From UBA1181 sp045639525 (lineage in GTDB: Bacteria > Bacteroidota > Bacteroidia > Bacteroidales > Paludibacteraceae): a stretch of 64,000 nt of DNA. Below are positions 51,606 through 60,811 of this stretch, piece after piece. A program made the translations under genes and the position numbers. The notes beneath the pieces were generated by a model. The model was given only the letters and a program-made list of their open reading frames with translations. It had not been told where the DNA came from and ran no database searches. The DNA lies in contig JAZUDI010000037.1 in the NCBI GenBank assembly GCA_045639525.1, forward strand, positions 115,526 to 179,525, given 5' to 3'. Each line of letters opens with the position of its first letter. Position 1 is the stretch's first letter.

Positions 51606-52649
51606 TCACTTTCCACGGAGGATGTCATTGATCTTATTGATAATCAAACTGTTGTCTATATTGTTGAGGCATGCGTAATCCCCTCTCCTACATGGCTCTT
51701 TGCCGTAAATGGAACAAGGACGGCAAGGGAGATCGAGCTGTACCGCATGGTCGGGATGCTGTCCGTAGCCGTAGAATCCGGCGAAGGGGTGGGTGGCGCC
51801 CCAGATAGAGACCACCGGTGTCCGCACCAAAGAGGCGAGGTGCATGTTGGCGGAGTCCATGGAGAGGAGCGCGTCGCAGTGGTTCAGGATCTGCAGCTCC
51901 TCCATGAGTGTGAATTTGCCGGCGAGGGATATGGTATGAGGATATTGGGCTACCCAACCGTCGAATACTTCGCTCTCCTTCTTACCTCCACCGAAGAGTA
52001 GTATCTGGGTATCCCCTTGGGCGGCGAAGTGGGCGATGACCGCCTCACTCTTCTCAAGAGGAAGGATTTTTCCCTTGTGCTGTGCGAATGGTGCTATGGC
52101 TATCCTCTTCGCATAACTCTTCGCGCCTATCTCCCTTTCGATTGGGGTAGGGAGGGCAGCTGACTTGTCGATCAGCCCGTCGAAATCAATTTGGAAAGGG
52201 TAACCAGCCTTCTCGAACACCTCCAAGTAGCGTTGGATGGAGCTTTTGAGCTGTTTTTTCTCTTTGTTGTCCGCCGATACGAGTCTCTTCTTCTCGCTGC
52301 GGCCTTTGTCGATGACATAAACTGGTTTGCCAGTGATGCGTACGATATTCCGCAATATCTTGCTGCGCAACACGTCGTGTAGGTCCACCATTTTTTCGAA
52401 ACTGTATTCCCTCTTCAATCGCTTGAAAAGTTTCGCCATACCCAGTGGCCCTTTGTAGGTTTGCTTGGTATCGACAGGAACGAAGGTGACCCGTTCCATG
52501 CCTTCGAATAGGGTGGAGAGACGAGGTGCCGAAAGCATGATGACGCCCATATCGGGGTATGCTTGAAGAAAAGAGGCAACAACGGGGACCGTCATTGCCA
52601 CATCTCCCATGGCGGAAAGCCTCATTACCAAAAGGTTCTTCTCCACCAT
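51606..52649 (-). CDS. Glycosyltransferase family 9 (LPS heptosyltransferase-like)
   Basis: 347 aa. N-terminal VMRLSAMGDVAMTVPV, the GT9 acceptor-side glycine region; C-terminal domain with IAIAPFAQHKGKILPLEKS, LSMDSANMHLASLVRTPVVSIWG (the D-S-x-x-M-H-L motif) and CRPCSIYGKEPCRRGDYACL. GT9 enzymes add heptose or other sugars in lipopolysaccharide core synthesis at the inner membrane. Seven bases after the DUF4254 gene, a Bacteroidota pairing. Confidence 0.92.
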   Translation of the reverse strand: MVEKNLLVMRLSAMGDVAMTVPVVASFLQAYPDMGVIMLSAPRLSTLFEGMERVTFVPVDTKQTYKGPLGMAKLFKRLKREYSFEKMVDLHDVLRSKILRNIVRITGKPVYVIDKGRSEKKRLVSADNKEKKQLKSSIQRYLEVFEKAGYPFQIDFDGLIDKSAALPTPIEREIGAKSYAKRIAIAPFAQHKGKILPLEKSEAVIAHFAAQGDTQILLFGGGKKESEVFDGWVAQYPHTISLAGKFTLMEELQILNHCDALLSMDSANMHLASLVRTPVVSIWGATHPFAGFYGYGQHPDHAVQLDLPCRPCSIYGKEPCRRGDYACLNNIDNSLIINKINDILRGK

Positions 52650-52656
52650 CGCGCTA

Positions 52657-53262
52657 TTATTTCTTTCCGTAAAGGATCGGGTTGAGGTTCGGATCGTTGT
52701 ACATCTTCATCTGCTTGTACACCTTCATGTAGCGGTCTCCATTCTCTATATCCTTGATGAGTTGGTCGATCGCGGAGGAGAGATCCTCGCGTTGCTCCAA
52801 AAGAACGTCCAACTTCTTTTGGCAAGCGGCCTTGTGTTCAGCTGAGACATCGGTTCTCTCCACCTCGTTGCGCATGTGGTAAATCTTGAGCGCGAGGATG
52901 GAAAGGCGGTCGATCGCCCATGCGGGGCTCTCGGTATTGATGACAGCGGATGGTTTAACCTTCACGCTGGCATATTTCTCCAGAAAATAGCTATCGATTC
53001 TCTCCACCAAGTCGGTTCTGTCTTGGTTGGATTTGTCGATTCTACGTTTGATGGCCAAAGCCTCAACGGGGTCGATTTCCGGGTTCCTGATGATATCCTC
53101 GAGGTGCCATTGTACGGTGTCGATCCAGTTTTTGAGATAAAGGACGCTCTCGATGGTTTGTGCCTTGAATGGGTTGACCATGGCTGCGTCCACATCATCT
53201 GTTTTGTGGTAATCGACAATGACTCCGTCGAATAACTTGTTTGCGTCTTGACTGAAACTCAT
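52657..53262 (-). CDS. DUF4254 protein
   Basis: 201 aa, all-helical. ESVLYLKNWIDTVQWHLEDIIRNPEIDP and RIDKSNQDRTDLVERID are the conserved DUF4254 blocks. Function unknown, but it usually precedes a GT9 gene as here, suggesting a role in cell-surface polysaccharide synthesis. A -7-like TATCTTTGC is at 53310-53302 on the minus strand. Confidence 0.9.
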   Translation of the reverse strand: MSFSQDANKLFDGVIVDYHKTDDVDAAMVNPFKAQTIESVLYLKNWIDTVQWHLEDIIRNPEIDPVEALAIKRRIDKSNQDRTDLVERIDSYFLEKYASVKVKPSAVINTESPAWAIDRLSILALKIYHMRNEVERTDVSAEHKAACQKKLDVLLEQREDLSSAIDQLIKDIENGDRYMKVYKQMKMYNDPNLNPILYGKK

Positions 53263-53365
53263 ATTGTTATGGTATTACAATATTTTTGCTACATATTTTG
53301 GGCAAAGATAGGAAAAAAATGGAAAAGTGTAAAGCGATGTCGCCTAATCATCGTATAGAATGAAA

Positions 53366-53393
53366 AGAGGGATACCCGTATGGATACCCCTCT
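53366..53393 (-). terminator. Terminator of the rhodanese gene
   Basis: On the minus strand AGAGGGGTATCC pairs with GGGTATCCCTCT (two G-U), 4-base loop, followed by TTTTCATTC. Confidence 0.7.
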
Positions 53394-53414
53394 CATGAAT
53401 CTTATGGAACAATA

Positions 53415-53876
53415 TTATTGCTCGGTTGGATAACCAGCCTTTACCCAAGCATCGTAACCACCCTCCAAAAGAGTGACTTTGTCAGATCCATACTTGCAAG
53501 CCAATTGGCCAGGAACAGCGTTTCCGTTGATACCCCAACCCTTGTCAGCGCCGTAAACGTAGATCTCTGAATTGAGGTCAGCCTCTTCCATAACCATCTT
53601 CACGTAAGGGCAGTTGCCTTGTACACCGTCAAGATCCTTTGTGGTAACGGGGATGTTGATGGCACCAATAATATGACCTTTGGCGAACTCATCGGCTGTA
53701 CGGTAATCTACGATGATGTAATGTGTACTTCTCTCCATAGCCGACTTGAAATTGCTAGCCGAAGCCTTCACGTGGTCGCAAAGATCGCTTTTGCCGTCGC
53801 CTCCGCATGAATCGCAACTTGTCATGCTAACCGCCATTGCGGCAGCAAAAATAAATTTGAATCCTAAATTTCTCAT
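53415..53876 (-). CDS. Rhodanese-like lipoprotein lacking the catalytic cysteine
   Basis: 153 aa. Lipobox SMTSC near residue 20 and a Cys-rich mature start (CDSCGGDGKSDLC). The rhodanese fold is clear: YIIVDYRTADEFAKGHIIGAINIP and VTLLEGGYDAWVKAGYP. At the active-site loop, where Y-C-x5-R is expected, it reads YVYGADKGWGING, so the catalytic Cys is replaced; sulfurtransferase activity is unlikely. The N-terminal cysteines after lipidation may bind metal or form disulfides. Confidence 0.85.
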   Translation of the reverse strand: MRNLGFKFIFAAAMAVSMTSCDSCGGDGKSDLCDHVKASASNFKSAMERSTHYIIVDYRTADEFAKGHIIGAINIPVTTKDLDGVQGNCPYVKMVMEEADLNSEIYVYGADKGWGINGNAVPGQLACKYGSDKVTLLEGGYDAWVKAGYPTEQ

Positions 53877-54007
53877 GGGTTAAACTCCTATTATATGAAT
53901 ATTAATAATTAACAATCATTTTAATTAGGGGATCGCAGAACACTTTCTGTAACATTCACAAAGCAATCTATAACACATCTCCCCTATTTAGCACATATAT
54001 GTTTTCT

Positions 54008-54016
54008 GCAAATATA
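54008..54016 (-). promoter_or_regulatory. -7 box of the rhodanese lipoprotein gene
   Basis: TATATTTGC on the minus strand, ~130 bases upstream of the start, implying a long leader; no consensus -33 TTG seen. Confidence 0.4.
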
Positions 54017-54055
54017 GGGAAATTTATTGATTATCATTTGTTTCGCGTATCTTTT

Positions 54056-55165
54056 TTATTTGCGTGTCACATTAACCTTTTGGGTTTCCGGCAGTGTAGC
54101 GTTGCGGATTTCCACCTGTTCCACGACGTTTTGCGCCAAATCAGCGAAGCATTTTCCTGTAATGGAATCGGGATCGCATGCCACCGGTTTTCCGCTATCT
54201 CCGCCGTCGCAAATACTTTGGACAATTGGAATTTGACCGAGCAACTTCACGCCCATGCTTTCCGCCAAATGTTTACATCCCTCTTTGCCGAAGATGTAAT
54301 ATTTGTTGTTGGGAAGTTCGGCGGGGGTGAACCATGCCATGTTCTCCACCAGTCCCAAGATAGGCACATTGACCTTTTCTCCGGTAAACATGCTGATTCC
54401 CTTGCGGGCATCCGCCAAAGCCACCTCTTGCGGGGTGCTGACCACGATGGCGCCTGTGATGGCAAGGGTTTGGACCAGGGTCAAATGGATGTCGCTGGTG
54501 CCGGGTGGCAGGTCGAGGATGAAGTAGTCCAACTCGCCCCAATTTGCATCGGAGATCAGTTGTTTGAGGGCGTTACTTGCCATACCGCCTCGCCAGAGCA
54601 CCGCATTTTCAGGGTCCACGAAGAAGCCGATGGAGAGCATCTTCACACCATATTTCTCTTCGGGACGAATCAACTCCCTGTCACCGACTGGTTCCAGATA
54701 GGGTCTTGCATCCTCCAATCCGAACATTTTAGGAACAGAGGGGCCGAAGATATCCGCATCCAGTAATCCCACCTTGTAGCCTGCGTTTGCCAACGCCACG
54801 GCAAGGTTGGAGGAGACGGTTGATTTGCCGACACCACCCTTACCGGATGATACGGCGATGATATTCTTCACTTGTGGCAACAACTTATCAGGTTGAGTGG
54901 GGGTCTGCGTCTTGTAGTTGACGCTAATGTTGCCCACGATCTCCGCCTCGGCGCTCACATAGGTGAGGATAGCCTGCTCGGCGGCCTTCACCAAGGATTT
55001 GGCGAACGGATCGCCCTGCTTTTCCAAAAGGAGAGAGAAGGAGATCTTATTGCCTTCGATTCGTATGTTGTCGTCCACCATCTCCGCGGAGACGATATCT
55101 TGTCCAGTTCCTGGATAGCGCACATGTTTCAGCGCATCCAATATCAGTTGAGGATAAAATGCCAT
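54056..55165 (-). CDS. Mrp/NBP35-type P-loop ATPase (Fe-S cluster carrier family)
   Basis: 369 aa. N-terminal MIP18/DUF59 domain (~1-85), deviant Walker A SSGKGGVGKST near 108, and LDYFILDLPPGTSDIH. The C-x-x-C that ligates the transferred cluster in most Mrp/ApbC proteins is absent: the region reads MAWFTPAELPNNKYYIFG, as I recall for Bacteroidota Mrp generally. Cluster transfer by the usual ligands is therefore doubtful. Follows ddl by two bases. Confidence 0.93.
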   Translation of the reverse strand: MAFYPQLILDALKHVRYPGTGQDIVSAEMVDDNIRIEGNKISFSLLLEKQGDPFAKSLVKAAEQAILTYVSAEAEIVGNISVNYKTQTPTQPDKLLPQVKNIIAVSSGKGGVGKSTVSSNLAVALANAGYKVGLLDADIFGPSVPKMFGLEDARPYLEPVGDRELIRPEEKYGVKMLSIGFFVDPENAVLWRGGMASNALKQLISDANWGELDYFILDLPPGTSDIHLTLVQTLAITGAIVVSTPQEVALADARKGISMFTGEKVNVPILGLVENMAWFTPAELPNNKYYIFGKEGCKHLAESMGVKLLGQIPIVQSICDGGDSGKPVACDPDSITGKCFADLAQNVVEQVEIRNATLPETQKVNVTRK

Positions 55166-55167
55166 AA

Positions 55168-56148
55168 TTATTTATTCAACTCATTTTCAATAATATCCGT
55201 CATCACATCCTTGATGTCCAAACCTGCGGCGCGCACCTGTTGCGGAATGAAACTGGTGGCGGTCATACCTGGTGTGGTGTTCACCTCCAAGAGATTGATC
55301 AAATCGCCCTCTGTGATGATGTAATCCACGCGGATGATACCCTTCGCTCCGATGAGGTCATAAATCATGCCGGTGAGACGTTGCACACGGTCTGTCACCA
55401 ATTTAGACAATCTGGCAGGGGTGATCTCCTCCACAGCGCCGTTGTATTTGGCGTCGGTGTCGAAGAACTCGTTCTTGCTGACCACCTCTGTGATAGGGAA
55501 GACAACCGCCTTGTTCTTTGTCTTATAGGCGCCACAGGTAATCTCCGTTCCCTTCATGAAGGATTCGATGATCACTTGGTCGCTCTCCACCAAGGCCGCC
55601 TCCACCGCTTTCACGATCCCATCGGCGCTCTTCACCTTAGAGGTACCGTAACTACTGCCACCGCCATTAGGTTTCACGAAGATAGGCATGCCCAACTCCT
55701 CCTCGATGGCTTGCGGATTGATCTTATCGCCTTTGTTGATGAGCACAGACTTGGCGATTGGAATTTGGAATTGGTGAAGGTATTTATTGCAGAAATACTT
55801 GTTGAAGGTAAGGGCAGCCGCCAGAACGCCGCAACAAGAATAGGGGATGCGAAGAAGGTCGAAATAACCTTGGAGTTTACCATCCTCGCCCGGTACGCCG
55901 TGAATGGTGATATAGGCGAAATCGAAGTTCACATGATCTCCCTTTTTATTGATGAAAGAGAAGTCGTTCTTGTCGATAGGGAACTTCTCCCCCTCGCATT
56001 CCACTTCCCACTTGGTTCCAACGATGGTCACGATGTAAAGGTCGTATCTCTCCTTGTCGATGAAGGAGTAAAGACCTGCTGCGCTTCTGAGGGAGACCTC
56101 CAATTCGGATTGGTCGCCACCTGCTACGATTGCAATTTTCTTTTTCAT
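55168..56148 (-). CDS. ddl: D-alanine--D-alanine ligase
   Basis: 326 aa, ATP-grasp. Makes the D-Ala-D-Ala dipeptide for peptidoglycan. N-terminal KKKIAIVAGGDQSELEVSL, ATP-grasp loop FVKPNGGGSSYGTSKV, and C-terminal LLEVNTTPGMTATSFIPQQ carrying the metal-binding E-x-N. The Tyr-containing TPGMT segment is consistent with D-Ala specificity. First gene before mrp in the minus-strand pair. Confidence 0.97.
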   Translation of the reverse strand: MKKKIAIVAGGDQSELEVSLRSAAGLYSFIDKERYDLYIVTIVGTKWEVECEGEKFPIDKNDFSFINKKGDHVNFDFAYITIHGVPGEDGKLQGYFDLLRIPYSCCGVLAAALTFNKYFCNKYLHQFQIPIAKSVLINKGDKINPQAIEEELGMPIFVKPNGGGSSYGTSKVKSADGIVKAVEAALVESDQVIIESFMKGTEITCGAYKTKNKAVVFPITEVVSKNEFFDTDAKYNGAVEEITPARLSKLVTDRVQRLTGMIYDLIGAKGIIRVDYIITEGDLINLLEVNTTPGMTATSFIPQQVRAAGLDIKDVMTDIIENELNK

Positions 56149-56202
56149 GAATCTATTTCACTATATTTTTTACAAAAGTAATCTTTATGGAGAAAAAAGG
56201 AA

Positions 56203-56233
56203 ACGGAATAGGTCAGTTTTCTGCCTATTCCGT
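56203..56233 (-). terminator. Terminator of the acpP-to-prfB transcript
   Basis: Perfect 10-bp stem ACGGAATAGG / CCTATTCCGT with 11-base loop; the minus-strand continuation is TTCCTTTTTTC. Lies 22 bases beyond the stop at 56255. Confidence 0.8.
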
Positions 56234-56254
56234 CTCTCTATATTACGATTGAAT

Positions 56255-56863
56255 TTATTTCGCGTAGTTATCCACATGGACGAAATCACCGTTATCAATG
56301 TCGTGATAGATGCTGATGTCGTCGTGTTCAAGGAAGAATTCGAATTGGGCATCGTCGATAACGTTGCTAACCAGTCCTATCACATTCTTGAAATCCGCAT
56401 TGCGTTTGAGCAGTTCCAAAGTTTCTGACTTTGTGAGGTATAGGCATAGTCTACCGTCCTCTTTCTTGATCAAATAGTAGGGAGCGTACTGATCGCACAT
56501 CAGGTATTCGTTGGAGATATCAATACGGGTCGGATCTTGTTTGATGGTGTAGCCGCCCGACTTTTTCACATAGTTGTAGCCCCTCTCGTGTGTTTCGATG
56601 TAGTAGATAGAGTCCTCTGTGATATAAATATGAGAAGGAAGGAACCATTTCTCCAAATTGGCCTGCATCTTCTTTTGCATGGTTTCCACGCCGGGAACCG
56701 CTCCATGATTGATATAGCAATTCACTTCATTAGCGCCCCAACCGCCGATAATATCTTCCTTCTTGATCTCCTCTTCCGAGATGCCAGGAAGCTCCTCTTC
56801 ATTCTTCTTGCAACAGGTGAGAAGCGGAAAGAGGAGGGTAAATATAAGTAATCTAGTTTTCAT
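56255..56863 (-). CDS. Hypothetical lipoprotein
   Basis: 202 aa. Lipobox LLTC or LTCC near residues 15-18. Mature part is polar with IIGGWGANEVNCYIN early (lipocalin-like G-W start, as in DUF4923/lipocalin-type lipoproteins), IYITEDSIYYIETHERGYN and YYLIKKEDGRLCLYLTK. No named family assigned. Thirty-three bases after prfB and followed by a terminator, so last gene of that transcript. Confidence 0.65.
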   Translation of the reverse strand: MKTRLLIFTLLFPLLTCCKKNEEELPGISEEEIKKEDIIGGWGANEVNCYINHGAVPGVETMQKKMQANLEKWFLPSHIYITEDSIYYIETHERGYNYVKKSGGYTIKQDPTRIDISNEYLMCDQYAPYYLIKKEDGRLCLYLTKSETLELLKRNADFKNVIGLVSNVIDDAQFEFFLEHDDISIYHDIDNGDFVHVDNYAK

Positions 56864-56896
56864 GTCTTCAGATGTTTTAATAAAAATAGGAGGGGA

Positions 56897-58010
56897 TTAT
56901 TCCTCTCCTCCAAATTCCATAAGATATGCTTTGATAAAGGCGTCGAGGTCTCCGTCCATCACCGCCTGCACATTGGAGGTCTGGTAATCGGTACGGTGGT
57001 CTTTCACCCTTCGGTCGTCAAACACGTAACTTCTGATCTGGGAACCCCATTCGATCTTCTTCTTGCCGGCCTCGATCTTAGCGGTCTCCGCGCGGCGCTT
57101 CTCCAACTCGATTTCGTAGAGTTGTGAGCGCAAAAGTCGTAAAGCATTCTCCTTATTTTTCGGTTGGTCACGAGTCTCCGTATTCTCAATCACGATCTCA
57201 TCGTCCTGGTCGGTCAAGACATTGTGGAACTTATAGTGCAGACGCACGCCTGATTCCACCTTGTTGACGTTCTGTCCACCCGCACCGCTGGAACGGAAGG
57301 TGTCCCAGGAGATTCCCGCAGGGTTGACATAAATTTCGATAGAGTCATCCACCAATGGCACGACAAAGACGGATGTGAAGGAGGTCATACGCTTACCTTG
57401 CGCGTTGAATGGCGACACGCGTACCAAACGGTGGACACCGTTTTCGCTCTTCAAATAACCATAGGCGAAGTCACCCTCCACTTTGATGGTGACCGATTTG
57501 ATACCCGCCTCATCTCCGTCGAGTAGGTTGGCGATCTCCGTTTTATAACCCTTGGATTCGCACCATCGCAGGTACATACGCATCAGCATATCTCCCCAAT
57601 CTTGTGCCTCCGTACCGCCGGCGCCCGCCACGATTTTCAAGACAGCGCCCATTTTATCCTCCTCTTTGCGGAGCATATTTTGGAGTTCCAATTTTTCGGT
57701 AAGGTCGATGGCGCGTGCGTAGGCGTCGTCCACCTCCGCTTCGGTCACAGCCTCCTCTTTGTAAAAGTCGAAGGATAGTTGAAGTTCTTCGGCAGCCGCC
57801 TTCACCTCATTGTAGCCATCCACCCACTTTTTGATGTCCTTGATTTTTTTCATCTGCGCCTCAGCTGCCTTTTGGTCGTCCCAAAAGCCTGGCGCCTGTG
57901 TTCTCAGTTCCTCTTCCTCGATTTGAACTAACTTCGCATCGATGTCAAAGATACCTCCTCAACGCGTCCTCGCGTTCCAACACATTCTTGAGTTGGTCTA
58001 TCGTTATCAT
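56897..58010 (-). CDS. prfB: Peptide chain release factor 2, with programmed +1 frameshift
   Basis: Starts at ATG 58010. The first 21 codons (MITIDQLKNVLEREDALRRYL) end at an in-frame TGA (57947-57945); decoding shifts +1 and continues from GAC (57946) for 349 residues to 56897, giving 370 aa. The long frame has the RF2 stop-codon motif SPF (VRVSPFNAQGKR) and the catalytic GGQ (SGAGGQNVNK). RF2 terminates at UGA/UAA, so low RF2 promotes its own frameshift. A separate start within the second frame at 57853 would lose the N-terminal domain and is not needed. Confidence 0.96.
57944..57959 (-). promoter_or_regulatory. prfB programmed frameshift site
   Basis: Minus strand: AGGAGG (57959-57954), TAT, CTT, TGA, C. 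The Shine-Dalgarno-like AGGAGG spaced three bases before the slippery CTT-TGA-C is the conserved RF2 autoregulation signal. It is striking here because Bacteroidota rarely use Shine-Dalgarno sequences for initiation. Confidence 0.95.
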
Positions 58011-58013
58011 TGG

Positions 58014-58044
58014 TAATTATGAATTTTGAATTATGAATTTTGAG
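58014..58044. repeat. AT-rich TGAATTTTGAATTA-type repeat
   Basis: ATTATGAATTTTGA occurs twice in tandem between the SPFH gene and prfB; similar to 3160-3191. Confidence 0.7.
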
Positions 58045-58049
58045 AGTCG

Positions 58050-58964
58050 TTATTTCAAGCCGATGAGAGGAGTGCTCTTGTCTCCCGCCATATAGGTCGG
58101 CAATTTTCCGTCCCACTTCTCGATCGCGTATTGACGAACGAGCAATTCGTTGAGGGATTGAGCCACCACGCGGTTGTAGTAAGCCTCACCGTCACCCTTG
58201 ATCTTCAAGGCGTTGGCCTCTCCTTGCGCTTTTGCGATCTCGATCTTCGCGTTGGCCTCCGCCTCTTTCACCTTGTTCTCCGCCTTCAATGCGTTTTGAA
58301 CCGCCTCGTTCTTGGCGTTGATGGCTTGAGCCAATGAGTTAGGAGGGGTGATTTGGGAGGTGAACTCCTCTACGACAAAGCCCTCGTTGGATAGTGATTG
58401 CTCCAATCTCTTGCGTACCTCGTTTTCGAAACCTCCACGGTTGGCCATCAAGGAGTCGGAGGTGTATTGGTTGGCGCATGTACGGTATGCCTCGTAGATA
58501 CAGGTGCGGATGTAACCATCCTCGATGTCACGGAGTGACTTTCTGTACTTGACGAATACCTTCTCGGCCATATCTGGGTTGAGGCGATAGGCGATGGTTG
58601 GGTCCATGGTGAAGGTACTTGCGTCCTTCGCGTTCACCGAGAATGGCTCGTAGGTCTTACGTTGAACGTAGATGGGGTACTCGAATACATTTTGGGTGAT
58701 AGGGTTGTACCATACCCAACCTTTGCAGGTTCCGATGACGCCACCTCTTTTGTCATCATCGCTTGACCATTTGTAGAACTTCAAACCCACAGAACCGGAG
58801 TCGATGGTAGTACAACTGTTGGCTAAAACGAAAAGGAGAAGGATTCCGATCGCGACTGGAATTGTCAGTGTCTTCAAAAATCCTGGGATCCCGCTGTTGT
58901 TTAAATCATCAGTCGAGATGTTGAATGAGTTTCTGTTACTTGCCATGTGTTTATTACTTGCCAT
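58050..58964 (-). CDS. SPFH/Band 7 (prohibitin-like) membrane protein
   Basis: 304 aa (an internal ATG at 58946 is an alternative start). One hydrophobic helix (~34-52, IPVAIGILLLFVLANSC), then the Band 7 domain (TIDSGSVGLKFYKW, FTMDPTIAYRLNPDM, IRTCIYEAYRTCANQYTSD) and a charged coiled coil (KAENKVKEAEANAKIEIAKAQGEA). SPFH proteins form oligomeric membrane scaffolds often linked to protease control. Nine bases after the acyl-CoA synthetase gene. Confidence 0.9.
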   Translation of the reverse strand: MASNKHMASNRNSFNISTDDLNNSGIPGFLKTLTIPVAIGILLLFVLANSCTTIDSGSVGLKFYKWSSDDDKRGGVIGTCKGWVWYNPITQNVFEYPIYVQRKTYEPFSVNAKDASTFTMDPTIAYRLNPDMAEKVFVKYRKSLRDIEDGYIRTCIYEAYRTCANQYTSDSLMANRGGFENEVRKRLEQSLSNEGFVVEEFTSQITPPNSLAQAINAKNEAVQNALKAENKVKEAEANAKIEIAKAQGEANALKIKGDGEAYYNRVVAQSLNELLVRQYAIEKWDGKLPTYMAGDKSTPLIGLK

Positions 58965-58973
58965 AATTTGAAA

Positions 58974-60788
58974 TTATATATACATATTCTCTATTGCTTG
59001 CTCATAGTGTTGGTTGATCACCTTTCTCTTGAGTTTCAAGGTGAGGGTCAACTCGCCGTTGTCTGGCGTGAAAGGTTGTGCCAAAAGGGTGAATTTCTTC
59101 ACCTGCTCATAGGCGGCCAACTCTTTTTGGGCTTGCTGGATTCTCGCCTCGACGAACTCGATGATCTTAGGGTTTTGGATCAATTCCTCGCGTGAGCTGA
59201 ACTTGATCTTCGAAGCCTCGGCGTAAGCCTCCAATGCGGGGAAAGCAGGCACGATGAGTGCGGAAACATATTTGCGTTGGTCGCCGATGATGGCGGCTTG
59301 CTCAATGTACTTGTCCACGCAGAGGCAGTTCTCCACCTGTTGAGGCGCCACATATTTTCCATTGGATGTCTTATACAACTCCTTGATACGCTCGCGGATC
59401 ACCAGTCGTCCCTTCTCCGTCAGGTAACCTGCGTCACCGGTTCTGAACCATCCGTCAACGAAACTCTCAGCGTTCGCTTGCGGTTTGTTGTAATAACCTT
59501 CGGTGATGGTTTTTCCTCTCAATAGGATCTCGTCGTTCTCGCCGATTTTCACCTCCACCTCCGGCATCACGTCACCAGCCGACTCCACTTCGTAGTCGCG
59601 GTTGTAAGGGTTGTAGCAGGATACGGTGGCGCAAGACTCGGTCAGGCCGTAGCCGACGCAGATATTGATGCCGACGCTGTGCAGGAAGATGTTCACATCG
59701 TTGGAAAGAGCCGCTCCGGCGGTAGGGAAGAACTTTCCGTTGTCCAATCCGATCACCTTTTTCAACACCTTAAAGAGGGTGTTGCTGTAGATCCAGTATT
59801 GGAAGGCCAAAAGGGTTGGCACCTTCTTGTCGTAGCGTCTGTATTCGAGGTTGCGCTCCCTTCCGATGCGGATGGCGCGGCGCATCAACTTCTGCATGAA
59901 TGGAGAGAATGATTCGATCTTGTCGTTCACGCCGATGTAAACCTTCTCCCAGAAGCGGGGAACGGCGCACATCATGGTAGGTCTTACCTCCTTGATGATG
60001 GTTTGGATCTCCTTCGGATTCTTGTTCATGTAAACCGTCATATTATTGTGCATGCAAAGGTAAGTCCATGCGCGTTCGAATATGTGGCTCAATGGCAAGA
60101 AGCAGACGGATGTGTCCTTATCCGTGATGTTCGTTAACCTTAGATCGTGGATCCTTATGGCTTGTTGGTAGTTATACTGCTTGATAATCACACCCTTCGG
60201 CTCTCCGGTGGTACCAGAGGTGTAGATGAGGGTGGAGATATCGTCCATGGAGAGGTTTTGTTGACGCTCCGCCAAAATTTCGGAAGCCTTGGCCGACTCT
60301 TGGCCATGTTTCATGAAATCCTCTAAGGAGATAGCCGCGTCCACACCCTTTAATTGGATGGATGGATCGATCGCAACGATCTTTTTGAGGAATTGGGATT
60401 GTTGGAGCACCTCTACGGAGCAGTCGTATTGGTATTGCTCACCTGCGAAAATGAGGGAGATCTCGGCGTCGTTGATGATGTAGTCGATCTGAGCTGCGGA
60501 TGAGGTGGCGTACATCGGTACGGAGGTACATTTTACCGCCAAGATCGCCAAGTCGATGGCTACGATCTCCACCATGTTTTGTGAGAAGATGGCGATGCGG
60601 TCATTCTCTTTGACGCCCATCTCGATCAACGATTTCGCGATGATTTCCACTTGTTGCGATAATTCCCCCCAAGTGATTGATTTCCAATTTCCGTTCTGGT
60701 CGTTTCTTTTCTTCAAAACGGTCCTGTTCGCATATTTTTTCGCCTTTTCGAAGGCGAGTTTTCCTAAATGGATTTGCTCTTCCATCAT
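58974..60788 (-). CDS. Long-chain fatty acyl-CoA synthetase (AMP-forming)
   Basis: 604 aa. Adenylate-forming signature LIYTSGTTGEPKGVIIK, core GYGLTESCATVSCYN, GDAGYLTEKGRLVIRERIKELYKTSNGKYVAP. Activates fatty acids via acyl-AMP to acyl-CoA. Start ATG 60788 (a second Met follows). It sits 23 bases after rnc in a transcript with fabF and acpP, consistent with lipid metabolism. Confidence 0.95.
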   Translation of the reverse strand: MMEEQIHLGKLAFEKAKKYANRTVLKKRNDQNGNWKSITWGELSQQVEIIAKSLIEMGVKENDRIAIFSQNMVEIVAIDLAILAVKCTSVPMYATSSAAQIDYIINDAEISLIFAGEQYQYDCSVEVLQQSQFLKKIVAIDPSIQLKGVDAAISLEDFMKHGQESAKASEILAERQQNLSMDDISTLIYTSGTTGEPKGVIIKQYNYQQAIRIHDLRLTNITDKDTSVCFLPLSHIFERAWTYLCMHNNMTVYMNKNPKEIQTIIKEVRPTMMCAVPRFWEKVYIGVNDKIESFSPFMQKLMRRAIRIGRERNLEYRRYDKKVPTLLAFQYWIYSNTLFKVLKKVIGLDNGKFFPTAGAALSNDVNIFLHSVGINICVGYGLTESCATVSCYNPYNRDYEVESAGDVMPEVEVKIGENDEILLRGKTITEGYYNKPQANAESFVDGWFRTGDAGYLTEKGRLVIRERIKELYKTSNGKYVAPQQVENCLCVDKYIEQAAIIGDQRKYVSALIVPAFPALEAYAEASKIKFSSREELIQNPKIIEFVEARIQQAQKELAAYEQVKKFTLLAQPFTPDNGELTLTLKLKRKVINQHYEQAIENMYI

Positions 60789-60811
60789 TTATTCGTTTTA
60801 GTGATAAGAGG

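Noticed and set aside
57853..57853. Internal ATG as the prfB start
   Set aside because: The upstream frameshift site and the conserved N-terminal sequence show that the gene starts at 58010.
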